DNA of 64,000 nucleotides, from contig NZ_AEDD01000003.1 of NCBI RefSeq assembly GCF_000179615.1, positions 124,001 through 188,000 of the forward strand, written 5' to 3'. The notes below the pieces were generated by a model, which had not been told where the DNA came from, did not search any database, and saw nothing but the letters and a program-made list of their open reading frames with translations. Below, one piece after another: positions 15,273 to 24,428 of this stretch (its first letter is position 1; each line of letters starts with the position of its first letter). A program made the translations under genes and the position numbers. Origin of the DNA: Paenibacillus curdlanolyticus YK9 (lineage in GTDB: Bacteria; Bacillota; Bacilli; Paenibacillales; Paenibacillaceae).

Positions 15273-18200
15273 GTGAAACTAACAAAAACTCAGTTAGCTT
15301 CTATTTTTACCGCTTCCCTTCTGACCGTTTCCTCCCTCACCACGGCATCGCCAATTTATGGTGAAGCGTCTAGCAATACGGTCTCGCCTATCTCTGCATC
15401 GACGAGCGGCGAACATGCTAGAAACGATCTAGAAGGACATTGGGCAGAACATGCCGTTCATACTTGGATGCTGCGCGGTGTTGTAAACGGTTACGCAAAT
15501 CAAGCCTTCGAACCGAACCGTGCCATAACGCGCGCCGAGTTCATCACGGTCATTAATCGCTTGTTCGGATTTTCGCATCGTTCGGAACAGGCATTCTCCG
15601 ATGTGCCGTCCAACGCTTGGTATGCCGATCAGCTTTCCTACGCTCGCGAAGCCGGCTATTATCTCGGATTTCCGAATAACGAAGCACGGGCAGCGCAAGC
15701 CATTGCCAGGCAAGATGCAGCTGCGCTGCTTGCCCGCGTCTATCAATTGCAAGCAGCTGATCGCGCTTCGTTCGCAGCCTCTTTCCAAGACTCGGACGCG
15801 ATTAGCCCTTATGCGGTCGATGCCATTAATGCGCTGCAAAATATCCTTAGCGGCTACAGCGATGGAACGCTGCGCCCTCAGTCCTTATTAACCCGTGCGG
15901 AAACCGTCGCTCTCATCGATAAGCTAACGACAGCTTACTTTTACAAAGAAGGCAGCTATGAAGGCGGCGCGATTAACGGCAATGCCATCATTCATGCCGG
16001 AGGCGTTCAGCTCCATGATGCCAGCATCACCCGCAACCTCTATATCACCTCTGGCGCAGGCAACCAAGAGGTTTCTCTGGAACGCATCGCTGTAAAAGGT
16101 CAAACCTTCATCGCAGGAGGCGGTGCGCACGCCATTACGATCAAAGACAGCAGCTTCGACGGGGTGATGGTGAATGCGCCGTTAGCGCTTCGCTTCACAG
16201 GCAGTGGCAGCAGCACGTTGGGAAGCCTGACGATTGGGCAATCCGGCTCCCTTCAGGTATCTGGCCCTGGCAGCATAAACCGCATCGTGATTACAGCAGC
16301 TTCTGCGCTTGTTAACGGCACAAGCTACCCTGCGGGGCAATACCGCTATTCGGATGGCAAGCTAGAACCCCTCAATGAGGACGGAACGACCGGAACAACG
16401 GGAGGCAGCACTGGCGGTTCGAGCAGTGGCGGCTCCGGCGGAAGCTCGAATAATGGAGGGAATGTGCGAAGCGAGAATTTTGTGGATGCGAATGCGACTG
16501 CGCGAACGAAAGCCTTGTTCGCTTATTTGGCAGACATCCGCGGTAAAGGCATCCTGTTCGGACAGCAGCATTCGACTGACGTAGGGTTCACAATTGATCC
16601 AAGCCTCTCGACTCCGCAATCGGATGTTAACAAAGCGGTCGGCGATTTCCCTGCCGTGTTCGGCTGGGACACGCTGAGCCTGGAAGGCAAAGAAGTGCCT
16701 GGCGTATTGAATAATCGGGAGCAAAGCCGGTTGAATTTAACGCGTGAAGCGAAAGAAGCCCATCAGATGGGCGGCATCATTACCTTAAGCGCGCATATGC
16801 CGAACTTCGTGACAGGCGGCTCGTTCAACGATACAGCCGGCTCCGTCGTTGAGCATATTTTGCCCGGCGGAGACAAGAACGGCGCATATAACGATTATTT
16901 GGACATGATTGCTGATTTCGCGCTACAGCTCAAGGATGACCAGGGCGCCGAGATTCCGATAATGTTCCGCCCGCTTCATGAGCAGAACGGCAGTTGGTTC
17001 TGGTGGGGAGCAGCTTGGACGCCGACCGACCAATATATCGAGCTTTTCCGGTACACGGTCGAGTATTTGCGCGATATCAAACACGTGCACAACATGCTGT
17101 ATGTCTACTCCCCTAACGGAACGTTCGGAGGCAGCGAGTCGAATTACCTAACGACCTATCCAGGCGACGATTACGTCGATATTCTCGGCATGGATCAATA
17201 TGATAATCAAAGCGCTCCGGGCACACAAGCCTTCTTCAACAATCTCACAGCTGACTTAGCCATGATCAATAAGCTTGCCGATCGCAAGCACAAAATCGCT
17301 ACATTCTCCGAATTCGGCTATAGCCCGAGCGGGATGAAAACGACAGGCAACGGCGATCTTGCATGGTTCACCAAGCTGCTTCAAGCGATTAAATCAGATC
17401 CTGATGCCAGCCGTATCGCATACATGCAAACATGGGCGAACTTTAATCTGGACGGCAATCTGTTCGTCCCTTATAAAGCTGCGCCAGGGCTGGGCGACCA
17501 CGAACTGCTGCCAGACTTTATCGCGTATTATCAAGACCCGTATACCTTGTTCCGTGGAGAGCTGAGCGGCGTGTACAGCCAGACGGTGACGGCAGCAGCC
17601 GAGCAGCCGTTCTTCCATATCGCTTCGCCAGCAAACATGTCGACAATCAGCGAGCCGACAACACGCGTGCGGGCACGAGTATTGAACCAGACGCCGACGA
17701 AGGTCACCTATCTTGTGGACGGCTCGTCAACCGAGGAGATCATGCTTCCGGATGCAGACGGCTATTACTCCGCGAGCTGGTCGCCTGAGGCAAGGCTGAA
17801 CGGCAAAAACGTCGGCATAACCGTCAAGGTTTATGCGGCAGACGGAACGGTTGCAGAGCAGCGCGCAGCGGCATTCGTGCGCGTCAGCGAGCTCCTTATG
17901 AAGACGATTAGCTTCGATCAGGACATTGTTGACGTAAAAAGCAATGGCGCTTACCCGTCAAGCATTTCGACGACCCTCTCCCATAGCACGCTGAATGGAG
18001 ACGGCGCATTGCGGATCGATACGTCTGGCTTGGACGCGGCCGATACATGGCAAGAGCTGAAGCTGGAGCTCAATGATATTGCGTCCTCTGTCTCGTTAGC
18101 CGATGTGAATCGCGTGAAATTCGATGCATGGGTACCAACAAGCGCCGGAGCAGGGAACCCTGACGCCAGCCTGCGCGGCATCGTCATGCTGCCTCCGGAC

Positions 18201-19940
18201 TGGAACACGAAGTATGGCGAGACGACTACCCTTCGCAAGCTGTCAGAGTTAGATAAACAGACAATCGACGGCGTCGAATATGCCAAATATTCCGTTTCCA
18301 TCGATCTGAATCAGGCTTCCGCATCGGCTAGCGCAACAGGCTTGGCCTTCTCGCTCGTAGGCAGCGGGCTCGCTAGCGCCCAAGGAAACCTCGCCATCTA
18401 TATCGACAATGTGAAGCTGTACAGCGCATACGTGCAGGCACCGCTGAATCCGGCTATTGTCGATCATTTTGAATACTATGCAGGCAGCAATGATTCCTTG
18501 AATTTGGCCATTCGCCACGCTGGCGGAGACGCAACAGCCTTGTCGCTCGTTCCGTCGATCTCCGGGACCGGCACATATGCAATGAAATATGAATATACGC
18601 TTGCCGGGTCGGGCTATGCGGGCGTCACGAAGAGCTTAGGGGGCGTAAACTGGTCGACGTTTAACCAGCTCAGCTTCTGGTATAAGCCTGACGGTCAAAA
18701 TCAAAAGCTGGTAATCCAGCTCAAAGTGGATGGCAAATACTTTGAGTATTACCCTTCCGCAGCCGGAACGACAGCTAGTCTGCTCAACATTCCGTTCAAC
18801 GATTTTGTGCCTGTGCACGGCGCGACGGGTACGCTGACGAAGACGAATTTGAAAAACGTCGAGCAGTTTTCCATCTATACGAACTCGGTTGGCGGCGCGA
18901 TGCTCCAAAGCGCGATGGTATTCGATGACATCGGCGCCGAATTCGACAGCGCCGCAGGAACGGTACCGAACGGCGGCACAGGCTCAGGCAGCAGCGCTGC
19001 TCAGCCGGGCACGCTTTACGATTTTGAGTCGGATGCGGCAGGCTGGGAGCTTGGCGGGAATACGGCAAGCGCAGCTGCCCCCGCTTCCGTTGCTGGCGAT
19101 GCCGCTTTGGGCGCGCACGCGCTGCAAACCGCCTTTGATCTGGCGGGCACTTCATTCGATGTGAAGAAAACAGCAGCGCTCGATCTGTCGGCTGTCGATA
19201 CGATCAGCGCGAAGGTCAAGCTGTCGACAGGCACTGCCGATGCGCGCTTCTACATCAAAACAGGCGCCGGCTGGAGCTGGTACGATAGCGGCGCGAGCAC
19301 AGTAGATGCTTCCGGCTTCATGACTTTGTCTCTCCCACTCGCAGGCGTCGCCGATCGGGATGATGTTCGCGAGATTGGCGTTACGCTGGATAAATTCATG
19401 GGTTCAGGTGCGGCGATCCTCTATGTAGACAATGTCTTGCTCGAATCCGCAAGCGTACCAGCTGCGACGGTTTTTGATTTTGAGTCATCCGTAGAGAACT
19501 GGTCCATTAATACGGATAACAACGGCGCTTACAACACCGCCAATGCATCACAGCTTAGCTTCACGACCGACCAAGCTGCGCTGAACACCCATTCGCTTCA
19601 GGCGCTGTTCGAGCTGAACGGAGGAACGTTCCATTTGCAGCATATCGGAATTGCGGACTTGAGCGGCTCAACCGCCCTGACAGCCAAAGTCAAGGTTGTT
19701 CCAGCAGCAGGCGCTAGCTTGGGATCAGGCGTGCAAGCGAAGCTGTTCATCAAGACCGGAAGCGGCTGGACATGGCACGACAGCGGGCTAACGGCTGTTT
19801 CGGACAGCGGCTTCGCTACGGTGACGCTGCCTCTCAGCGGCATCGTCGATCTGGCAACGACGCAAGCGATCGGACTCCAAATCGTCGCGCCTTCGGGAAC
19901 CGGCGAGGCTACGGTATATGTGGACGAAGTGAAGTACTAA
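15273..19940 (+). CDS. Cell-surface GH26 beta-mannanase with SLH and carbohydrate-binding modules
   Basis: This modular secreted protein has 1555 residues. A signal peptide (about 1-30) is followed by three SLH domains (about 50-218), which bind pyruvylated secondary wall polymer. Then come a beta-rich repeat region (about 230-350), a Gly/Ser/Thr linker (about 372-400) and a GH26 catalytic domain (about 405-765). The acid/base is E570 in RPLHEQNG and the nucleophile E680 in FSEFGYSP, 110 residues apart as usual for GH26. An Ig-like domain (about 780-875) and at least four jelly-roll-type modules follow; the one starting DHFEYYAGSNDSLN resembles CBM11, and the last two start YDFESD and FDFESS. 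The GTG start has AGGAGG upstream. It likely keeps mannan degradation at the cell wall, under cre control. Confidence 0.92.
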   Translation: MKLTKTQLASIFTASLLTVSSLTTASPIYGEASSNTVSPISASTSGEHARNDLEGHWAEHAVHTWMLRGVVNGYANQAFEPNRAITRAEFITVINRLFGFSHRSEQAFSDVPSNAWYADQLSYAREAGYYLGFPNNEARAAQAIARQDAAALLARVYQLQAADRASFAASFQDSDAISPYAVDAINALQNILSGYSDGTLRPQSLLTRAETVALIDKLTTAYFYKEGSYEGGAINGNAIIHAGGVQLHDASITRNLYITSGAGNQEVSLERIAVKGQTFIAGGGAHAITIKDSSFDGVMVNAPLALRFTGSGSSTLGSLTIGQSGSLQVSGPGSINRIVITAASALVNGTSYPAGQYRYSDGKLEPLNEDGTTGTTGGSTGGSSSGGSGGSSNNGGNVRSENFVDANATARTKALFAYLADIRGKGILFGQQHSTDVGFTIDPSLSTPQSDVNKAVGDFPAVFGWDTLSLEGKEVPGVLNNREQSRLNLTREAKEAHQMGGIITLSAHMPNFVTGGSFNDTAGSVVEHILPGGDKNGAYNDYLDMIADFALQLKDDQGAEIPIMFRPLHEQNGSWFWWGAAWTPTDQYIELFRYTVEYLRDIKHVHNMLYVYSPNGTFGGSESNYLTTYPGDDYVDILGMDQYDNQSAPGTQAFFNNLTADLAMINKLADRKHKIATFSEFGYSPSGMKTTGNGDLAWFTKLLQAIKSDPDASRIAYMQTWANFNLDGNLFVPYKAAPGLGDHELLPDFIAYYQDPYTLFRGELSGVYSQTVTAAAEQPFFHIASPANMSTISEPTTRVRARVLNQTPTKVTYLVDGSSTEEIMLPDADGYYSASWSPEARLNGKNVGITVKVYAADGTVAEQRAAAFVRVSELLMKTISFDQDIVDVKSNGAYPSSISTTLSHSTLNGDGALRIDTSGLDAADTWQELKLELNDIASSVSLADVNRVKFDAWVPTSAGAGNPDASLRGIVMLPPDWNTKYGETTTLRKLSELDKQTIDGVEYAKYSVSIDLNQASASASATGLAFSLVGSGLASAQGNLAIYIDNVKLYSAYVQAPLNPAIVDHFEYYAGSNDSLNLAIRHAGGDATALSLVPSISGTGTYAMKYEYTLAGSGYAGVTKSLGGVNWSTFNQLSFWYKPDGQNQKLVIQLKVDGKYFEYYPSAAGTTASLLNIPFNDFVPVHGATGTLTKTNLKNVEQFSIYTNSVGGAMLQSAMVFDDIGAEFDSAAGTVPNGGTGSGSSAAQPGTLYDFESDAAGWELGGNTASAAAPASVAGDAALGAHALQTAFDLAGTSFDVKKTAALDLSAVDTISAKVKLSTGTADARFYIKTGAGWSWYDSGASTVDASGFMTLSLPLAGVADRDDVREIGVTLDKFMGSGAAILYVDNVLLESASVPAATVFDFESSVENWSINTDNNGAYNTANASQLSFTTDQAALNTHSLQALFELNGGTFHLQHIGIADLSGSTALTAKVKVVPAAGASLGSGVQAKLFIKTGSGWTWHDSGLTAVSDSGFATVTLPLSGIVDLATTQAIGLQIVAPSGTGEATVYVDEVKY

Positions 19941-19954
19941 TTACAATGAAAAAT

Positions 19955-20078
19955 AGGGGTGTCCCACAAGCCGCGACGGCTGGGGGACACATAGGGGTGT
20001 CCCACAAGCCGCGACGGCTGGGGGACACATAGGGGTGTCCCACAAGCCGCGACGGCTGGGGGACACCCCTATTTTTGC
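19955..20078 (+). repeat. Three tandem 38-bp hairpin units; the last is a terminator
   Basis: A 38-base unit starting AGGGGTGTCCCACAAGCC repeats at 19955, 19993 and 20031. Each has an inner AGCCGCGACGGCT stem and outer GTGTCC/GGACAC arms. Only the third is completed as AGGGGTGTCC..GGACACCCCT followed by ATTTTTG, making it the functional intrinsic terminator for the mannanase gene. Copies one and two could mispair with the third. Confidence 0.88.
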
Positions 20079-20116
20079 AGCTGCATCGCTTGGCGTTGAT
20101 TTGAAGGCTGCCTTCT

Positions 20117-20311
20117 CATTGCAGTTCGTACAATAAAATCCGCTCGTATGCGGAAACGAGAAGGCATCATTGCATATCGTGCAATGGGTAAGACGGCCTG
20201 CTAGTTTTGGGGCGCATTGCGGCTCTTCTGGCCTGTATCTCGTTGCATGAACTGCAATGGGAACCTTCGAGACAGGCCTCTTCTGCCTTTCCCATTGTGC
20301 AGAATGCAACG
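20117..20311. repeat. Four-palindrome element A (51/73/52 bp spacing)
   Basis: Four roughly 19-bp imperfect palindromes of the form CATTGCA-N5-TGCAATG start at 20117, 20168, 20241 and 20293. The outer pair and the inner pair are centred on the same point (about 20214). The segments between motifs also match as reverse complements, for example GAGAAGGCAT-type sequence on both arms. Element B at 29060-29255 is a paralogue. No gene is present here. Confidence 0.85.
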
Positions 20312-20475
20312 GCATAACAAACAGATAAAAGGGATGTTCCGGTTCCGAAAATCTGTACGAAATCCTATTGGTCACCACTTGCGGCCAGCCCCTTTTTGCA
20401 CGTAGTGGAAGTCGGTTTAATGTCACTCTCGTTAATGGTATACTTATTCGCATGCACATTCAGGAGGATCGGTCG

Positions 20476-21489
20476 ATGTCTAACAAGAAAGCAGCACCCA
20501 AGTTTCAGCCTAAGCACAAATCACGTCCAAAATCAGCAGCCGCGCCGCAGCGCGGAGCATCATCCAAGCCGCAGGCGAAGGCGCCAGCCAAAATACCGCC
20601 GCGCAACTATGAGGTCAAGGAAGCGGGAGAGCTGCTCCCCTTCCTGCTAACTGCCCTCTCTTCTACCGGCCGCAATGCGGTCAAGTCCATTCTCGCTCGC
20701 GGGCAAGTATCGGTGAACGGACAAGCTACAACGGCTTATAACTACCCGCTGAAGCCCGGCTTCACCGTAACGGTGAGCAAAGAAAAGATCGAGGAAGCGC
20801 CGCCGCTTATCGGCCTTGTCATTCTGCATGAGGACGATGATATTGTCGTTGTCCAGAAGGATGCTGGCCTGCTGTCGATCTCATCGGATAAAGAGAACAA
20901 AGAAAATGAATTGACGGCTTATCGTCAATTGACGGCACATGTTCGCGTCCATAATCCGCGCAATCGGATTTTCGTCGTTCATCGCCTCGATCGCGATACG
21001 TCAGGCGTCATGATGTTTGCCAAAACCGAAGCGGCACAGCAGCAGCTGCAAAATAACTGGCAAGAAGTCGTGAAGGAACGGTCCTATATCGCGCTCGTGG
21101 ACGGGAAAGTCCGCAAGGCGGAAGGCACGATCACGTCTTGGCTTCGCGAGAGCAGCACGCTCAAAATGTATTCCAGCTTCCGTGAAGGCGACGGCCAGCA
21201 TGCCGTGACCCATTACAAAACGCTGCAAACGAATCAGCATTACTCCCTGCTCGAAGTCCATCTGGAGACCGGTCGCAAAAACCAAATCCGCGTCCACATG
21301 GAGGATATTGGTCATCCCATCGCAGGCGATAAAAAATATGGCTCGCGTTCGCGCGAAATTGGCCGCCTTGGGCTGCACGCCAGAATCTTGTCGTTCCTGC
21401 ATCCGACAACAGGCGAGCTTATGCGGTTCGAAAGCGACATTCCAAAAGCGTTTTTACGCCCATTCCGCACGGAAACGCCAAAGCAATAA
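20476..21489 (+). CDS. RluA-family 23S rRNA-type pseudouridine synthase
   Basis: This 337-residue enzyme has a basic, Ala/Pro/Lys-rich N-terminal extension (about 1-45), an S4 RNA-binding domain (about 48-115, with SILARGQVSVNG) and the RluA catalytic domain. The catalytic aspartate is in HRLDRDTSGVMMFAK; YxALVDGKV and GRKNQIRVHMEDIGHPIAGDKKYG are also present. It isomerises uridine in large ribosomal RNA or tRNA; the exact site is not predictable. The ATG at 20476 follows AGGAGGATCGGTCG. The frame is open upstream to 20368, but that stretch is intergenic repeat. A TATACT box lies at 20439-20444. Confidence 0.92.
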   Translation: MSNKKAAPKFQPKHKSRPKSAAAPQRGASSKPQAKAPAKIPPRNYEVKEAGELLPFLLTALSSTGRNAVKSILARGQVSVNGQATTAYNYPLKPGFTVTVSKEKIEEAPPLIGLVILHEDDDIVVVQKDAGLLSISSDKENKENELTAYRQLTAHVRVHNPRNRIFVVHRLDRDTSGVMMFAKTEAAQQQLQNNWQEVVKERSYIALVDGKVRKAEGTITSWLRESSTLKMYSSFREGDGQHAVTHYKTLQTNQHYSLLEVHLETGRKNQIRVHMEDIGHPIAGDKKYGSRSREIGRLGLHARILSFLHPTTGELMRFESDIPKAFLRPFRTETPKQ

Positions 21490-21493
21490 TAAT

Positions 21494-21538
21494 AAGGCGT
21501 CAAACCCGCGATCCTCGATCGTTGATTTGACGCCTTTT
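21494..21538. terminator. Bidirectional terminator
   Basis: AAGGCGTCAAA pairs with TTTGACGCCTT around an inner CGATCCTCGATCG stem, with T-runs usable in both directions. It separates the convergent pseudouridine synthase and amidase genes. Confidence 0.88.
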
Positions 21539-21550
21539 TGCGCTGTTTCG

Positions 21551-23080
21551 CTAGATTTCATACAAAGGAGCAAGCTCCTCAAACCGCTTATTCTGCAAGC
21601 TGGCGCTTAAGCTCGGCGGGAAGCGATGTTTCGTCGCCTGCTCGAACGCATACGCAAGCTTGATTAATGTCGGTTCGCTATAAGCCGTGCCTGAGAAGGT
21701 GATGCCGTATGGCCCATCGGTTACATAGCCCGCTTTCGACACCGAGCCGTTGCTCGCATAGCCGCCCGGCACAGTCACAAGCGGATACCCCGCCCTTGCC
21801 GCAATTTCCGAGCCATGATGGCCTTGGAACAACAATGCATCAAGCCGATGCGCCTGCAGCGCATAATCGATTCCTTGCTCGCGAGACATCGTCCGATTAT
21901 GCCGCAATGCCTGCAGATAAACAGGCTCCAGCAGCGAGCCGCTCGTCTCTTCGCATCGTTCCAGGCCGCCTTGGCCATACCTCAACGCTGCCTCAGCGTT
22001 GGCTTCGTTATAAGCGATCAGCTCCTTCATCGTGCGCACAGGCACTTCAGGCAACAAGCGAGCCAAATAATCGTTCAAGTCCTTCTTAAACTCATGCCGA
22101 ATCATGTTGCGGTCCCACTCAATTCCTGCACACGGGAGCTCAACCGGATCGACAATCGTTGCCCCAAGCGAACGCAGCACTGCGATTGCCGACTCTAGTA
22201 TGGTCAATGCCGCTTCATCCAGCTGCTCGCAATAATAGCGGGGAATTCCGATTCTCGCTTGGCGAATGAAACGAGCATCCAAGAAAGGCGTGTAATCCTC
22301 ATAAACGCGCTGTTTGGCATGCAGCGTTGCCTCGTCCTGCTCGTCTTCTCCCGTTATTGCGCCCAGCAAAATCGCAGCATCCGTAACGGTTCTAGCGATC
22401 GGCCCTGCCGTATCCTGGCTCCTGGACAACGGAATGATGCCAGAGCGGCTTACAAGCCCGACGGTCGGCTTAATGCCGACGGCGAAGTTGTAGCTTGCAG
22501 GGCAAACGATAGACCCCGAGGTCTCCGTTCCGATCGACGCCGCACAGAAGCTCGCTGCCACAGCCGCCGCCGATCCCGAGCTGGATCCGCCGACGAACAC
22601 ATTGCCCGGGCCATAGGGATTTAGTACGATACCGCCCCTTGAGCTGTAGCCAGCCCACATGGTGTCGGACATCGCGTTCGCCCACTCCGTCATATTAGCT
22701 TTGCCTAACAAAACCGCCCCTGCCTCACGAAGCTTCGCCGCAACGAACGCATCCGCTGGCGCAATGGAATTCGCCAATGCCACCGAGCCCGCGCTTGTAT
22801 GCATGCGATCACGCGTATCAATATTGTCCTTCAATAAAATCGGAATGCCATGCAGCAAGCCGCGGCTGCCCGAACGACGCCGTTCCTCGTCAAGGGAGAA
22901 AGCGATTTCAAGCGCATCCGGATTAAGCTCAAGAATCGAGTTGATCGGTCCATCATACTTGCGAATTCGTTCAACATAAAGCTGTACAAGCTGCACCGCG
23001 TTTAACGTTCCCGCTTCCATAGCGGATTGCATCATTCTGATGTCCGCCTCAACGATCCACTCTTCCGGGGCTACCTTCAC
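21551..23080 (-). CDS. Amidase signature family protein
   Basis: This 509-residue amidase has the Ser-cisSer-Lys machinery: K in GIPILLKDNIDT, cis-Ser in GGSSSGSAAAVAASF, and the nucleophile Ser in GTETSGSIVCPAS. It resembles GatA-fold stand-alone amidases that hydrolyse small amides or aryl amides. No gatB/gatC genes are nearby, so a role in tRNA amidation is unlikely. The GTG at 23080 follows AGGGAGAAGGTCAGC; the frame is open for 17 more codons upstream but without a ribosome site. No signal peptide is seen. Confidence 0.88.
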   Translation of the reverse strand: MKVAPEEWIVEADIRMMQSAMEAGTLNAVQLVQLYVERIRKYDGPINSILELNPDALEIAFSLDEERRRSGSRGLLHGIPILLKDNIDTRDRMHTSAGSVALANSIAPADAFVAAKLREAGAVLLGKANMTEWANAMSDTMWAGYSSRGGIVLNPYGPGNVFVGGSSSGSAAAVAASFCAASIGTETSGSIVCPASYNFAVGIKPTVGLVSRSGIIPLSRSQDTAGPIARTVTDAAILLGAITGEDEQDEATLHAKQRVYEDYTPFLDARFIRQARIGIPRYYCEQLDEAALTILESAIAVLRSLGATIVDPVELPCAGIEWDRNMIRHEFKKDLNDYLARLLPEVPVRTMKELIAYNEANAEAALRYGQGGLERCEETSGSLLEPVYLQALRHNRTMSREQGIDYALQAHRLDALLFQGHHGSEIAARAGYPLVTVPGGYASNGSVSKAGYVTDGPYGITFSGTAYSEPTLIKLAYAFEQATKHRFPPSLSASLQNKRFEELAPLYEI

Positions 23081-23295
23081 GCTGACCTTCTCCCTATAGA
23101 TAAAATGGTGTACGACCTCAATCACACACAATCGCGTAACGCGTACTATATTCCTCGTATCCGGCAGGACTTCCTTCTTGTCCCATCCTAGAAAATAGCG
23201 ACTTCCGCACGGGTTGCAACCTATTTTTGCATCTCTTGCATTGTACGCCCCGAACGCTCCCGATATACGTCGAATGAACGGAGTTTTTGGAAATA

Positions 23296-23412
23296 TTGAC
23301 AGCTTTTCGTTTCAGCGTGTATATTGAAGTCACATAGGCGAAAAACGTACGTTTGTCGTAGGGAAGCACCCTTCGAGCTGGCCGGCCGCGGTCAGTTTGA
23401 AGGGTGCTTTTT
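23296..23412 (+). promoter_or_regulatory. Promoter plus short leader ending in a terminator
   Basis: TTGACA (23296-23301) and TATATT (23320-23325) are 18 bases apart. Transcription from about 23332 would pass a stem around the perfect palindrome AAACGTACGTTT (23343-23354). It would then meet a strong terminator, AAGCACCCTTC..GAAGGGTGCTT (23364-23409), with a T5 run and an inner GGCCGGCC segment. The next gene starts 40 bases later. The product is either an 80-base small RNA or an attenuated leader of the secreted coiled-coil gene. Confidence 0.7.
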
Positions 23413-23452
23413 GTCGTTTTCGCTATGATTCTAGCTCTAGGAGGGAAATGAA

Positions 23453-24313
23453 ATGAAAGTAAACCAGATGGAGCCCCGTTTATCTCGGGCCAACATGAGG
23501 ATCGTCACCGTGCTATTGGCAGCGATGCTGGCGGTTGTGATGGTATCGGTCCCGCTTGCCCTGCCAATCGCTGAGGCGGCTGCCGAGCAGCTCACGTCAA
23601 CCGCTCAAAAGCAGTTCGACAAAACGAAAGCAGCTGCCGTCCCAGCTGATGCCGCCACGCTCCAAAGGCTATACGACACCTTCATCCTGCTGCAGCAGCA
23701 AAATGCGGAGCGCGATACGCGCCTCAAGGCGGCCAGCAAGCAAAATGATGACAACGAAAAGACGCTGCGCCAACGAATCCAATTGATCGACAAAGCAAAA
23801 ATCGAGAAGCTGGCGAGCAAAGTCGAGACGGTCAAAGCAAGCGGCCAGCCGATATTCGATCAATATGCCCTCGCTGTTGTGCAATTAAAGGCAGCCAAGA
23901 AGCTGGGCAGCAAGACGCTTATCGCCTTTATGGAGCTGCAAGCGGATCTGCTCGAAATACGCGCGAAAGCAGCCAAAGCCGAGATTCAAGCTGCGGAAGC
24001 CGAGCTGAAGCAGGCAAAAACGAACGCAAGCAGCATGATGAAACGGCTGCGCGACCAGCTCGCGGCGATCGATAAGGAGGAAAAGGCGATTTCACCGGAA
24101 CGATCCGCCATCAGCCAGCTCAATAAACAGAAAACATCCGAATGGAGCGACTTTACATACGCGCTGCGCGGGAGCGATGCCAAATCGGCAATCCGCTCCT
24201 TAACTACGCTGCAATCGGTGCTGCAAGACATCGCGCAGCGCCAGGGAACGGTCGAAGGCTGCGAAATCCGCATTGCCGCCGTCATCAAAACCGTAAGCAG
24301 TCAGCTTAGGTAG
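23453..24313 (+). CDS. Secreted coiled-coil protein, function unknown
   Basis: This 286-residue protein has an N-terminal hydrophobic segment (about 15-42, MRIVTVLLAAMLAVVMVSVPLALP followed by IAEAAA) that reads as a signal peptide. The rest is almost entirely helical and charged, with strong heptad patterns at about 60-115 and 150-215. One late cysteine is present (VEGCEIRI). There are no catalytic motifs. It may be a structural or wall-associated protein. The AGGAGGG ribosome site is good. It lies behind a possible attenuator and ahead of its own terminator, so it is a single-gene unit. Confidence 0.75.
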   Translation: MKVNQMEPRLSRANMRIVTVLLAAMLAVVMVSVPLALPIAEAAAEQLTSTAQKQFDKTKAAAVPADAATLQRLYDTFILLQQQNAERDTRLKAASKQNDDNEKTLRQRIQLIDKAKIEKLASKVETVKASGQPIFDQYALAVVQLKAAKKLGSKTLIAFMELQADLLEIRAKAAKAEIQAAEAELKQAKTNASSMMKRLRDQLAAIDKEEKAISPERSAISQLNKQKTSEWSDFTYALRGSDAKSAIRSLTTLQSVLQDIAQRQGTVEGCEIRIAAVIKTVSSQLR

Positions 24314-24333
24314 GCTAGGCTGCGTATGGCATA

Positions 24334-24367
24334 AAGCCCCCGGCATTGACATAGCCGAGGGCTTCGT
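24334..24367 (+). terminator. Intrinsic terminator
   Basis: AAGCCCCCGGC and GCCGAGGGCTT form a stem around ATTGACATA, followed by CGTTTAT. It ends the coiled-coil protein gene. Confidence 0.8.
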
Positions 24368-24387
24368 TTATATTCATTTTAACATAT

Positions 24388-24399
24388 ATCTAATTAGAT
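24388..24399. promoter_or_regulatory. Palindrome upstream of the ArsR-type regulator
   Basis: The perfect palindrome ATCTAATTAGAT lies 30 bases before the start of the regulator gene, where an autoregulatory operator is expected. This is inference from position. Confidence 0.45.
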
Positions 24400-24428
24400 G
24401 ATTATCAAATCAGAAAGGAACATACCCT

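Noticed and set aside
23210-23255. Another copy of the CATTGCA palindrome family
   Set aside because: TTGCAACC..TTGCATTG pieces are present but neither palindromic nor at the 51-bp spacing.
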